Assembly: GCA_000818095.1 (NCBI GenBank)
Contig: CP009416.1
Coordinates: 631,501 to 695,500, forward strand
Length of the DNA: 64,000 nt
Source of the DNA: Jeotgalibacillus malaysiensis
GTDB lineage: Bacteria > Bacillota > Bacilli > Bacillales > Jeotgalibacillaceae
Reading direction: 5' to 3'
Under the pieces are notes generated by a model. It was not told the origin of the DNA and did not search any database. It saw only the letters and a program-made list of their open reading frames with translations. Below are positions 51,733 to 60,125 of the stretch, piece by piece (the first letter of the stretch is position 1; each line of letters begins with the position of its first letter). The position numbers and the translations under genes are program-made.

Positions 51733-54267
51733 TTATTCCCGTATATCCTCCGTGTTAAACGGAAGTCCGAGTACGTAGGTACTGTGACGGCTTACTTCAA
51801 CCATGTCTGATCTCAAGACCCCGAGCGGCTTGCTGTCTGCATGAATGCCGTCAGCGAGAATGTGCCATGGTCCGTCTGAATCAAGGTGGTATTTTACCGG
51901 CCCGCCGTGTGCATTATGAATGACTGTAAAACGCTTGTACGGTCCTTCCTGCGTTGTCAGGTCATAGGCGATTAACCGTTCATCAGTCGGATGGAAGTGC
52001 ATGTGCTCAATGATCGCTTCTTTTGTTCTCATCCTGAATGCAGGGTGGGCTTTTCTGAGTCTGATTAAGCCTTTTATGAATTCAACCGTCTGATTGAATT
52101 CCTCCCGTCTGTGCCAGTCGAGCTTATTGATCTCATCCGGTGAGCGGTAGCTGTTTTCAACACCGAATTTTGTTCTCATGAATTCCTGACCTGCATGCAG
52201 GAATGGAACGCCCTGTGATAGCAGGATGATTGACGTTGCCAGGCGGTGCATCCGCTTATGGTCACTCATTGTAGCATTTGGTGTTGTAAAGCAGAGTTTA
52301 TCCCAAAGCGTATGGTTATCGTGTGCTTCTGCGTAATTAACGACCTGATCAGGTGAGAGAAACGTTTTTCTGTCATAAGGCACCTTCATACCTGCAGATA
52401 CACCCTGGAGCAGGTGGTGTCTCATTCCAAGTCTGCCATTGATAAAGCCGTTATCCTGCTTTGAAAAGGTGTTTCCTTTTAGATGATCTCGAAGTGCATC
52501 GTTGAAGTGAGCGACGCCTTTCATCTGATCTGCCTGATACTGATTTGCTTTTAAATGGTCCGGCAGTGCAGTCTGCAGGTCCCAGCCCTCTCCAAGCATG
52601 ATGATGGCGGGGTCAATCTTGTCGAGTGCTTCTCTGGCAGCTCTCATCGTTTCAACGTCGTGAATCCCCATCAGGTCAAAGCGGAAACCGTCGATCTGAT
52701 ATTCAGTAGCCCAGTATACGAGTGAATCGACGATAAAGCGTCTCATCATTGCACGTTCAGAAGCTGTATCATTGCCTACCCCGGTCCCGTTTGAGAGTTT
52801 CCCGTTACGGGCGTAGCGGAAGTAATATCCCGGTACGAGCTGGTGGAAAGGGGATCTGGTGACGTCATACACGTGATTATAGACAACGTCCATAATGACA
52901 CTCATGCCGCGGTCATGGATCGATTGAATGAGCGTTTTCAGCTCTGTAATTCTTAGTGCGTGATGGGTCGGGTCTGTTGAGTAGGAACCCTCCGGTGCAT
53001 TAAAATGCTTCGGATCGTAGCCCCAGTTGTATTGAGGCTGATCAAGCTTTGTTTCATCCACGGTCCAGTAATCGTAAAAAGGCAGAAGCTGAATATGTGT
53101 GACACCAAGTTCTGCTAAGTAATCAAGACCGGTTGAAAAGCCATGCTCTGTAACAGTTCCCTGTTCAGCAAGACCGAGATACTTTCCTTTATTAAAAACC
53201 CCGCTGTCATCGTGAATCGTTGCATCCCTGATATGCAGCTCATAAATGACTGCGTCAACAGGTGACTCAAGTGTTCTTGTAACTGGGCGCCAGGAAGCGG
53301 GATTTGTCTTTTCAAGATCAACGACTGCACTCCTCAGCCCGTTTACGCTAACTGCTTTTCCGTAAGGATCCTGCGTCTCACGCCATTCTTTTCCGATCCG
53401 GACGCGATAAAGGTAGTGTGCACCTTCCCAGTCGCCGTTCAGATCAACGTGCCACGTGCCGCGTTCACCCTGATGCATTTTGTAGACATTGACTTCATCG
53501 TGCTGAATGATTTTAATCTCAGCCTGTCTTGCAGAAGGGGCCCAGAAGCAGAAGTAGGTTTTTTCAGGCGTATACTGCGAGCCGAGAAATCCATCATATT
53601 TGAACGTCTGGTCAAATTTTTTCGTCCGCATAATATCACCAAAGGTCACTTCACAATAACCGAAATGCGAAATGCTCACTTTGTAATGCTTTGTCAGGGA
53701 GAGCCTGTTTTTCGTTTTAATCACCAGGCGGTTTGCAAGATCCGAGCCTGCGTTATCCTTTTCAACACGGACTTTTTTAATCTCCGCACCTGACAGTGAA
53801 ACGCTCAGATTATCATGCTCCCAGTCAAAAGAAAGGTTGGTCAGAACAGAAATCTCATCCCATTTATCAATTTTTGCACTGATAATACCGGGAAAAACAG
53901 TGACATCGTTCAGGTTCTCATAGATCCGTTCCATGCCCTGCATCAGCCAGACCTCGGCATGACCGGAGGAATCAAAAGATGTAATAAACCGGTCGTCAAA
54001 GCGCTTGCCCGCCCAGTCATTTTCCTCAGTACTTTTACGGATAATAAAGCCGACACGCTTAATTTCTTCAGTACTCTGCAGTGAGAATACAGCCGTTTTG
54101 CCATAGCTGTCCCCCTGCGAAAACTCAACCATCTTACCGGTTTCACCTTCAAGCCAAACCCACAGATTCCATCCGTCATAATCCTGGTCGTAGCGATGGT
54201 AATGAAGTGTAACGGTCACTTCTTTTAAAATTGGCGGCTGCTTTTCATAAGATTCTATTCTCACCAT
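51733..54267 (-). CDS. pulA: type I pullulanase
   Basis: 844 residues, longer than the ~700 of minimal type I enzymes. N-terminal CBM41-like and other beta modules (about 1-220), CBM48 (about 225-320), GH13_14 catalytic domain with the type I motif YNWGYDP, nucleophile in GFRFDLMG, acid/base in GEGWDL and transition-state Asp in EAHDNHT. No signal peptide, so cytosolic, acting on alpha-1,6 branches of glycogen or imported dextrins. Monocistronic. Confidence 0.93.
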   Translation of the reverse strand: MVRIESYEKQPPILKEVTVTLHYHRYDQDYDGWNLWVWLEGETGKMVEFSQGDSYGKTAVFSLQSTEEIKRVGFIIRKSTEENDWAGKRFDDRFITSFDSSGHAEVWLMQGMERIYENLNDVTVFPGIISAKIDKWDEISVLTNLSFDWEHDNLSVSLSGAEIKKVRVEKDNAGSDLANRLVIKTKNRLSLTKHYKVSISHFGYCEVTFGDIMRTKKFDQTFKYDGFLGSQYTPEKTYFCFWAPSARQAEIKIIQHDEVNVYKMHQGERGTWHVDLNGDWEGAHYLYRVRIGKEWRETQDPYGKAVSVNGLRSAVVDLEKTNPASWRPVTRTLESPVDAVIYELHIRDATIHDDSGVFNKGKYLGLAEQGTVTEHGFSTGLDYLAELGVTHIQLLPFYDYWTVDETKLDQPQYNWGYDPKHFNAPEGSYSTDPTHHALRITELKTLIQSIHDRGMSVIMDVVYNHVYDVTRSPFHQLVPGYYFRYARNGKLSNGTGVGNDTASERAMMRRFIVDSLVYWATEYQIDGFRFDLMGIHDVETMRAAREALDKIDPAIIMLGEGWDLQTALPDHLKANQYQADQMKGVAHFNDALRDHLKGNTFSKQDNGFINGRLGMRHHLLQGVSAGMKVPYDRKTFLSPDQVVNYAEAHDNHTLWDKLCFTTPNATMSDHKRMHRLATSIILLSQGVPFLHAGQEFMRTKFGVENSYRSPDEINKLDWHRREEFNQTVEFIKGLIRLRKAHPAFRMRTKEAIIEHMHFHPTDERLIAYDLTTQEGPYKRFTVIHNAHGGPVKYHLDSDGPWHILADGIHADSKPLGVLRSDMVEVSRHSTYVLGLPFNTEDIRE

Positions 54268-54528
54268 GGATATCAGACCTTTCTCTGTGGTGTACTGTAA
54301 AAGTTTTGATTATTCAATCTCTTTCTATTCATTATACGGCACATTTGTGAAAAGAGGCACTTTAAGTTTCTTATTATGTGTAAAGCGCGTGGAAATGCGA
54401 TTTGAATTTTTCAATATTTCTCCGCTAAAGGTCTGAATTTTGAAAAGAATAAGCATTGATACGTGGCAACCTGCACAATATCGCTTAAAATAGAAGAAGC
54501 AGGATATTATGATGAGGGAGGAATTGTG

Positions 54529-55152
54529 ATGAAAGTATTATATATTAATGCGAATCCGCGTACGAAAAAGTCAGTCAGTGAGGACATTGCGGATACATTT
54601 ATAGAAGAACTGAAAAAAGCTGAGCAGGGTGTAGAAGTTGAGTATGCCCACCTGTATGAAATGGATCTGCAGGAAATCGATGAAGACGTATTAGGTTCAT
54701 GGGGTAAGCATCGTACAGGCGAAGAATTTACTGAGGTTGAAAAAGAAAAAGTAAAGCGGATGGATGATGTGCTGGATCAATTTTTAGCAGCTGATCTATA
54801 TGTATTTGTCACGCCGTTTTGGAATCTGCTGTTCCCGCCACGCGTGAAAACATACATTGATTCACTGTGTATCCCGGGTAAAACGTTCCGTTACACTGCA
54901 AGCGGTCAGGAAGGGCTGATCGAAGGCAAGCGTGCCGTTCACATTGAATCAGTCGGCGGTGTCTATAAAGGAACCGGTTTGAACTTCTCTGAGGATTACC
55001 TGCGTGAAGTGATGCGCTTCCTCGGTATTAAAGAATACGATTCAGTGGTTTGTGAAGGCATGAGCCAGTACCCTGACATGGCTGATAAGATCCTTGAAGA
55101 ATCGAAAGCCGAAGCAAGAGAACTGGCTCAAAAGCTTGCACGTCTGGAGTAG
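54529..55152 (+). CDS. azoR: FMN-dependent NADH:quinone oxidoreductase/azoreductase
   Basis: 207 residues, flavodoxin-like. YINANPRTKKSVSEDIADTF at the N-terminus (FMN phosphate loop) and PFWNLLFPPRVKTYIDSL are AzoR hallmarks. Reduces quinones and azo compounds by two electrons. Start at 54529 behind GGGAGG. In B. subtilis such genes are controlled by YodB/MhqR; a YodB/CatR-like regulator is at 11754-12068, but no matching operator was seen here. Confidence 0.88.
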   Translation: MKVLYINANPRTKKSVSEDIADTFIEELKKAEQGVEVEYAHLYEMDLQEIDEDVLGSWGKHRTGEEFTEVEKEKVKRMDDVLDQFLAADLYVFVTPFWNLLFPPRVKTYIDSLCIPGKTFRYTASGQEGLIEGKRAVHIESVGGVYKGTGLNFSEDYLREVMRFLGIKEYDSVVCEGMSQYPDMADKILEESKAEARELAQKLARLE

Positions 55153-55156
55153 CCGG

Positions 55157-55479
55157 TTAATCGGGTGTGAAAAAGCGGATCACAAGCGGAATTTTAAAAA
55201 CTTCACCTTTTAACGCATAAATTCCGGCCATAACTGCAAATACGATCCATAATATGGTAGCACCTTATTGATCACTAGGCCAATACCGATGAAGTATAAA
55301 AAGCCTGCAGCTGCCTGATACAAAAAGTAGCTGACAGCAAAATTTAAATACACATAGCCATGCTCCCTGACAAAGGGGGCATCTCTTTTGATAAACCATA
55401 GAATCAGCGGTCCGACAATGAATGTAACGGTACTCGTGAAATACATCATGGCTGCAACGAGACGGTCTTCTGATTGCAT
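55157..55479 (-). pseudogene. DUF4870-family membrane protein gene with a frameshift
   Basis: The first frame (start 55479 after AAAGGAG) reads MQSEDRLVAAMMYFTSTVTF and through two helices to IGIGLVIN, then diverges and stops at 55210. A shift of one base near 55258-55272 restores a clear DUF4870 C-terminus (LWIVFAVMAGIYALKGE ... PLVIRFFTP) ending at 55157. One base appears missing relative to an intact gene. It is either a recent pseudogene or a sequencing error. Intact product would be about 107 residues with three helices. Confidence 0.75.
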
Positions 55480-55597
55480 AGTCATGCTCCTTTCAAGAAC
55501 AGTCTGTGTAGCTAAGTATACGTATGAATAGCTGATAAGTTTCAACTTTGCAGGTTTTGAGCAGAGGCTGAGCTACTGACGGAAAAGTGCGTGGGGT

Positions 55598-55765
55598 TGA
55601 AGGAATTAATCGCTGGACTGAAGGGATTAACAATCGAATTGATGGGAATATCGGCAGCATTAGAGTGGTTGAGGCAATTAATTTGAAATTGAAGAAATCA
55701 TTTTCAAAATTGAAGGTATTTTTTCAGCATTGAAGCAAATATTTCAGAATTGATGGAAAAACGTC
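55598..55765. repeat. degenerate ~21-bp TTGAAGGAATTA array
   Basis: TGA-type words at 55598, 55619, 55640, (TAG) 55661, 55670, 55690, 55711, 55731 and 55751. Steps are 21 or 20, with a 9-base jump after the fourth. Same core word as the array at 24126-24270. It fills the gap before the popT terminator. Confidence 0.68.
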
Positions 55766-55809
55766 TTAGCACTCTCCCAGTCATCTGACCTGCATACGCC
55801 ACTACTATC

Positions 55810-55849
55810 AAAAAGGACCTTCCCCATCATCGGAAAAGGTCCTTTTTTC
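55810..55849. terminator. terminator of the PopT-like gene
   Basis: AAAAAGGACCTT / AAGGTCCTTTTT flanking a 14-base loop; works for the minus strand and the plus strand. Confidence 0.8.
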
Positions 55850-55850
55850 A

Positions 55851-56663
55851 TTAACTGCTTCTTCCAAGCAGTACCGCTGCGTAAAAGCCTGCAGCAAGCG
55901 TGACCATGCACATAACGATATTACCAGCAGTCAGTGCAAGCCCAGGATACACAACAAATAGTGACCCAAATACAAGTCCGATAATAAATGCATACATCAT
56001 CACCGGATAACGGTTCAGCAGGTAGCGGATCAGCTTACTTGTAAAAATAAAACCAAACGCAACCCCTGCACCAATCAAAGCAATTACAGGAATATTAAAG
56101 TTACTCACAGCGGAAATCGCTGTATTATAAACACCAATCACCAGCAGTAAAAACGAACCACTGATACCCGGCAGCATCATTGCTGAACTCGCCAGAATAC
56201 CTGATCCAAAAAGCAGTGCCATATTAGGAACAGTTAAATTTGTAATAATTGCTCCGTCTTCAGAAGGGTTTGAAAAACCGATTATTAGAACAATCACTGC
56301 TCCGGCAACCAACATCGCAATATGCTTACCCTTAAAGTTTTCCTTTGCATTCGATTCCTTCAGCAGATATGGCAGAATTCCGCCGATCAGACCGATAAAA
56401 AAGAAATACGTCGGCTGAGGATGCACTTCAAGCAGCCATTCGATCAGGTTACTGAGTGCGATAATCGAGACACCCATTCCGGCGCCAAGTGTAATTAAAA
56501 AAGGCAGATGCTTTTTCCATTCTCTCGTTGTAATGCCGCTTAACGCATTGATAAACTGATCGTAAATACCAAGCAATACGGCAATTGTACCGCCGCTGAC
56601 GCCAGGGACAACATCACTTGCACCCATCGCCATACCGCGGAATATATTTCTCCAGTCAAACAT
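55851..56663 (-). CDS. DUF368/PopT-family undecaprenyl-phosphate translocase
   Basis: 270 residues, about eight hydrophobic segments. N-terminal GMAMGASDVVPGVSGGTIA and the mirrored SSAMMLPGISGSF are the duplicated DUF368 signature. The family recycles the C55-P lipid carrier across the membrane for cell-wall synthesis (PopT). Divergent from a lipid kinase gene. AAAGGAG ribosome site. Confidence 0.88.
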   Translation of the reverse strand: MFDWRNIFRGMAMGASDVVPGVSGGTIAVLLGIYDQFINALSGITTREWKKHLPFLITLGAGMGVSIIALSNLIEWLLEVHPQPTYFFFIGLIGGILPYLLKESNAKENFKGKHIAMLVAGAVIVLIIGFSNPSEDGAIITNLTVPNMALLFGSGILASSAMMLPGISGSFLLLVIGVYNTAISAVSNFNIPVIALIGAGVAFGFIFTSKLIRYLLNRYPVMMYAFIIGLVFGSLFVVYPGLALTAGNIVMCMVTLAAGFYAAVLLGRSS

Positions 56664-56789
56664 ACATACATGCTCCTTTTAAGTTGGTAAAATCAACAAT
56701 ATTCATTATACGGGATCAAACCGGTTTCGTCATGACTGAAAAAAGGAAAGATATAGAGAAAACGTTCACAATTTTGGGAGGTCATTAGA

Positions 56790-57686
56790 ATGCAGAAAGC
56801 GATGCTCATATTAAACCCTTCTTCAGGTAAGGAAGAAGCGCTTGATCATAAGGAATCCGTACTTGAAGTGCTCAAAGAAATGAATTATGACATTACATTG
56901 AAGGAAACTGAAAAAGAAGATGACGCAACACGGTTTGCAGAAGAGGCGTGCCGTGAGCGCTATGATCTGGTTGTTTCAATGGGCGGTGATGGCACACTAA
57001 ATGAAACGATTACAGGTCTAGCAAAGCAGGAATATCAGCCGGCACTTGGCATTGTCCCGCTCGGAACGGTTAATGACTTTGCACGCGCACTGAACATTTC
57101 CATGGACGCAGAAGAAGCGATTCAGCAGCTGAAGACGGCTGAGACGAAGCGTGTGGATATCGGACGGATCAATGACCGCTACTTTATGAATATTATTGCA
57201 CTTGGCGGGATTGCAGAAGCAACATTTGGTGTATCTGTTGAACAAAAAACGAAGCTTGGACCGCTTGCTTATATGATTGAAGGATTCAAAACCATTCGTG
57301 AAAAAGAACCGTTTGAAGCGGATATTACATACGACGGACAAAAGTGGGAGGGCAGTGCACTGCTGTTCTTAATGGCACTGACAAACTCTGTCGGAGGGTT
57401 TGAAAAGCTTGCCCCGGATGCTGAAGTAAATGATGGACATCTGCACTGTTTTGTCATCAAAGATGTACCGCTTTATAAGCTGATCAGTATTATGACTGCA
57501 CTGCTGAAAGGTGAACTTGAAGAAGATGAAAATGTAGCGTATTTTAAAGCAAAAGAAGTACACGTGAATTCAGATAAAGATCTGATCTCAAATGTTGACG
57601 GGGATGAAGGGGCACATGTGCCACTAACAGTAGAAGTATTAAGCAGACACATTCCAATTCTATGTCCTGTCGAAGATAATCAGTAA
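56790..57686 (+). CDS. diacylglycerol kinase-family lipid kinase (YegS/BmrU type)
   Basis: 298 residues. NPSSG at the N-terminus, GGDGTLNE nucleotide loop (about 66-73), PLGTVNDFA, and a C-terminal beta-sandwich with NVDGDEG. Phosphorylates diacylglycerol or a related lipid at the inner membrane face. GGGAGG ribosome site; followed 22 bases later by an SDR gene. Confidence 0.88.
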   Translation: MQKAMLILNPSSGKEEALDHKESVLEVLKEMNYDITLKETEKEDDATRFAEEACRERYDLVVSMGGDGTLNETITGLAKQEYQPALGIVPLGTVNDFARALNISMDAEEAIQQLKTAETKRVDIGRINDRYFMNIIALGGIAEATFGVSVEQKTKLGPLAYMIEGFKTIREKEPFEADITYDGQKWEGSALLFLMALTNSVGGFEKLAPDAEVNDGHLHCFVIKDVPLYKLISIMTALLKGELEEDENVAYFKAKEVHVNSDKDLISNVDGDEGAHVPLTVEVLSRHIPILCPVEDNQ

Positions 57687-57708
57687 TCATTTATATAGGA
57701 GGCTAACA

Positions 57709-58449
57709 ATGATTAAAGCAATGGTAACAGGTGGATCAAAAGGACTTGGAGCGGCAATTGTCAGTCACTTCATTGACCGTGAAATTGACGTAACAGATGT
57801 CTCAAGATCAGGTAATAGCAGCTTAAAGGGAAACAGGTACTATCACCATCAGCAGGTGGATATGACCTCGCTCTCTGAGTCACTGCATTTCCTCAGATCC
57901 TGGACTGAGGAGCAGGAAGAGCTGACGAAGCTTTACCTTATTCAAAATGCGGGAACTGTGCAGCCGATGGAAACAGTCGGCAGTATGGATCCTTCTGCAA
58001 TTGAAACAGCGATTGCACTGAATTATACGGCACCTGCAGCATGGGCGAATCTCGCGTTCAGGCTGGCAGATGAAAAGAATTTTGAACTCGTAATCGTTAA
58101 TATCACATCAGGTGCCGCGGACAAACCGAATCACGGGTGGAGCGTCTATGGCAGCACCAAGGCAGCACTGAACTTATTCACAGAAACAGCAGCGCTTGAG
58201 CAGGGAGAAGAAGGGCACACGATCATCTCCTACAGCCCAAGCATTATGGATACAGGCATGCAGGAGGAAATCAGGTCTACAGATGCTTCATCATTCGCTT
58301 CAGTAAAGACGTTCCAGCAGTATAAAGAACAGGGGAAGCTGCGGAAGCCGGAAGAAGTTGGCGGCGTTCTGGTTAAGGTTCTATTGGAAGAAACACTCGT
58401 GAATGGCAAGCTGTATCATGTAAATGATTATTTGCCGTCAACAAAGTAA
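57709..58449 (+). CDS. short-chain dehydrogenase (YueD/benzil-reductase-like)
   Basis: 246 residues. TGGSKGLG NADP loop (8-15), NAG (about 85), catalytic Ser in NITSGAADKP (about 133) and YxxxK in VYGSTKAAL (Tyr about 146). Similar to Bacillus YueD (S-benzoin-forming benzil reductase); natural substrate unknown. AGGAGG ribosome site, operon with the lipid kinase. Confidence 0.85.
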   Translation: MIKAMVTGGSKGLGAAIVSHFIDREIDVTDVSRSGNSSLKGNRYYHHQQVDMTSLSESLHFLRSWTEEQEELTKLYLIQNAGTVQPMETVGSMDPSAIETAIALNYTAPAAWANLAFRLADEKNFELVIVNITSGAADKPNHGWSVYGSTKAALNLFTETAALEQGEEGHTIISYSPSIMDTGMQEEIRSTDASSFASVKTFQQYKEQGKLRKPEEVGGVLVKVLLEETLVNGKLYHVNDYLPSTK

Positions 58450-58566
58450 CACACCTGTGAAATGTTTTTTAATGGAAGTGTAATGTGCTAATTGCGTTTC
58501 TGGTCCTCCACTTTGGGTAAAGATAGATATGTACAAAATCGATCTACTCAAAAGGAGATGGCCTCA

Positions 58567-58875
58567 ATGAATTTTAAAAAATTTCTACAAGTTGGTGCAG
58601 CAGGCGTACTTAGTTTAGGTGTATTAGCAGCGTGCGGTGATGACGGAGAAGAGATGGATCCGGCAGAGCCAGGCATGGAGGAAGAAGAAGCGCCGATGGA
58701 TGAAAACACAGATGACAACATGGAAGAGGATATGGAGGATACTGGTGAGGACATGGAAGAAGGCATGGACGACGCCGGTGATGAAATGGAAGATGGCGCT
58801 GAAGACGCTGGAGACGAAATGGAAGAAGAAACAGATGACATGCAGGACGATTCAGAAGAAGATACTGAACAATAA
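58567..58875 (+). CDS. very acidic low-complexity lipoprotein
   Basis: 102 residues. Signal peptide with lipobox VLAAC (Cys22), then almost entirely Glu, Asp, Met and Gly in loose 'DAGDEMED' repeats with no basic residue. Predicted to be disordered and tethered outside the membrane. Possible cation or water-binding surface protein in a halotolerant cell; function not known. ATG 58567 with AAAGGAGAT; a terminator follows. Confidence 0.7.
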   Translation: MNFKKFLQVGAAGVLSLGVLAACGDDGEEMDPAEPGMEEEEAPMDENTDDNMEEDMEDTGEDMEEGMDDAGDEMEDGAEDAGDEMEEETDDMQDDSEEDTEQ

Positions 58876-58886
58876 TATAAAGATGG

Positions 58887-58921
58887 CTGCATCTGTCCAG
58901 TGAGGCAGATGCAGTTTTTTA
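58887..58921 (+). terminator. intrinsic terminator after the acidic lipoprotein gene
   Basis: CTGCATCTG / CAGATGCAG and T6. Confidence 0.85.
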
Positions 58922-58981
58922 GTTTCTCTTTCGTCTTTCGAAATAAAATGATAAGCTGGAAAGAAAACAGAAGGGATACAT

Positions 58982-59584
58982 ATGATGAAAACTCTTTTAT
59001 TAACAGGCTTTGAACCTTTTCTGCATTTTAAGAAGAATCCCACAATGGAGATCATTAAAGAACTGGATGGTCAGGTGATCGGTGAATGGAAGATTGCAGG
59101 GCGAATCATGGAAGTGGATTTTCATAAATCCGGCGATCAGGTTATCGGGTACTACGAAAAAGTAAAACCTGACGCAGTGATCTCACTTGGTCTTGCCGGC
59201 GGACGGACTCATATCACACCTGAGAGAATTGCAATTAATTGTAATGATGGAGAAAAAGATAACAGCGGGTTTGCCCCGGCTGGCGAAAAGATTGCAGATG
59301 AAGGTCCGGATGGAATTTTTTCAACACTACCTATCAATGCGATGGTTCAGCATCTTCATGAAAAAGACTATCCGGCGAGTATTTCAAATTCTGCAGGGAC
59401 ATACCTTTGCAATCACGTCATGTACAGGATGCTTCACCATCTGCAGCAGGAGGGCAGAAACATTCCGTCAGGCTTTATACATATTCCGGCCTCACATGAT
59501 ATGGCAGTCGAATCAAGAAGACTCCCAAGCTGGTCACAGTCAGATTTAACCGCTGCCATCAGGCTATGTATTGAGGTGCTTTGA
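58982..59584 (+). CDS. pcp: pyroglutamyl-peptidase I
   Basis: 200 residues, peptidase family C15. Catalytic Glu81 (TPERIAIN), Cys143 (SAGTYLCNHVMY) and His167 (GFIHIPASHD), in the expected positions. Removes N-terminal pyroglutamate from peptides in the cytosol. ATG at 58982 or 58985; AGGGATAC as ribosome site. Confidence 0.93.
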   Translation: MMKTLLLTGFEPFLHFKKNPTMEIIKELDGQVIGEWKIAGRIMEVDFHKSGDQVIGYYEKVKPDAVISLGLAGGRTHITPERIAINCNDGEKDNSGFAPAGEKIADEGPDGIFSTLPINAMVQHLHEKDYPASISNSAGTYLCNHVMYRMLHHLQQEGRNIPSGFIHIPASHDMAVESRRLPSWSQSDLTAAIRLCIEVL

Positions 59585-59605
59585 GGTTAATCTTCATTAA
59601 AGTTG

Positions 59606-59738
59606 GCTGTTGATTGGAGCTACAGGGGGGACGCTTTCCGCAGGATCGGCGGTGAGCCTCCTCGTGCTTTGCACTGCGGGGTCTCACCTGTCCGATTTTT
59701 CCTGCTGGAGTCGCCCCCCTTCCGCTCCAATCAACAGC
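59606..59738. repeat. dispersed imperfect palindrome, copy I (reverse orientation)
   Basis: Ends GGCTGTTGATTGGAGC / GCTCCAATCAACAGC are inverted. On the minus strand it shows GGGGGGCGACTCCAGCAGG and GTGAGACCCCGCAGTGC, close to copy H. Sits between pcp and the terminator at 59857. Confidence 0.85.
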
Positions 59739-59856
59739 TGTGCAGACACAATACAAATCTTTAATAAAGATAAAGCAATAAAGTATGATTAAAATAATAA
59801 GATATATAAACACAACCCTATCTTTTATTAAAATGTCACCGCAGCGAAACGATTAA

Positions 59857-59886
59857 AAAAGCCGAGACAATATTGTCCCGGCTTTT
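59857..59886. terminator. bidirectional terminator
   Basis: AAAAGCCG-GACAA / TTGTC-CGGCTTTT with a small mismatch pair; directly beyond the stop of the 57-residue gene. Confidence 0.8.
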
Positions 59887-59887
59887 C

Positions 59888-60061
59888 CTATGCATTCTTA
59901 ATCTTATTTATCCGTTGATCGCACTGATGCAGCGTTTTTTCGATTTCGTCAAGCGATGCTACAAGCGCTTCACGGTCTCTTTGTCTTGCAGCTACCATTC
60001 TATCAATTGAATCTATTAGTGAAAGTACATGTTCTTTATTAAAAGAAGAATCTTTTTTCAT
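59888..60061 (-). CDS. 57-residue coiled-coil small protein
   Basis: Begins MKKDSSFNKEHVLSLIDSID and continues as a charged helix (RQRDREALVASLDEIEKTL) with one Cys. No membrane segment. CGGAGG with 7-base spacing before the ATG, but that site lies in the 3' arm of the terminator hairpin 60067-60105. Family not recognised; spacing of hydrophobic residues suggests a coiled coil. Confidence 0.62.
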   Translation of the reverse strand: MKKDSSFNKEHVLSLIDSIDRMVAARQRDREALVASLDEIEKTLHQCDQRINKIKNA

Positions 60062-60066
60062 AAAAA

Positions 60067-60105
60067 AGCCTCCGTTTGTTTTGTTTACTACAAAATACGG
60101 AGGCT
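60067..60105 (-). terminator. MFS-gene terminator that contains the next gene's ribosome site
   Basis: Minus strand: AGCCTCCG pairs with CGGAGGCT, inner TTTTGT / ACAAAA, followed by TTTTTT and then ATG. CGGAGG in the 3' arm is the only Shine-Dalgarno for the 57-residue gene. Confidence 0.7.
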
Positions 60106-60125
60106 CTCTTATTTAAAAGGGGGTG

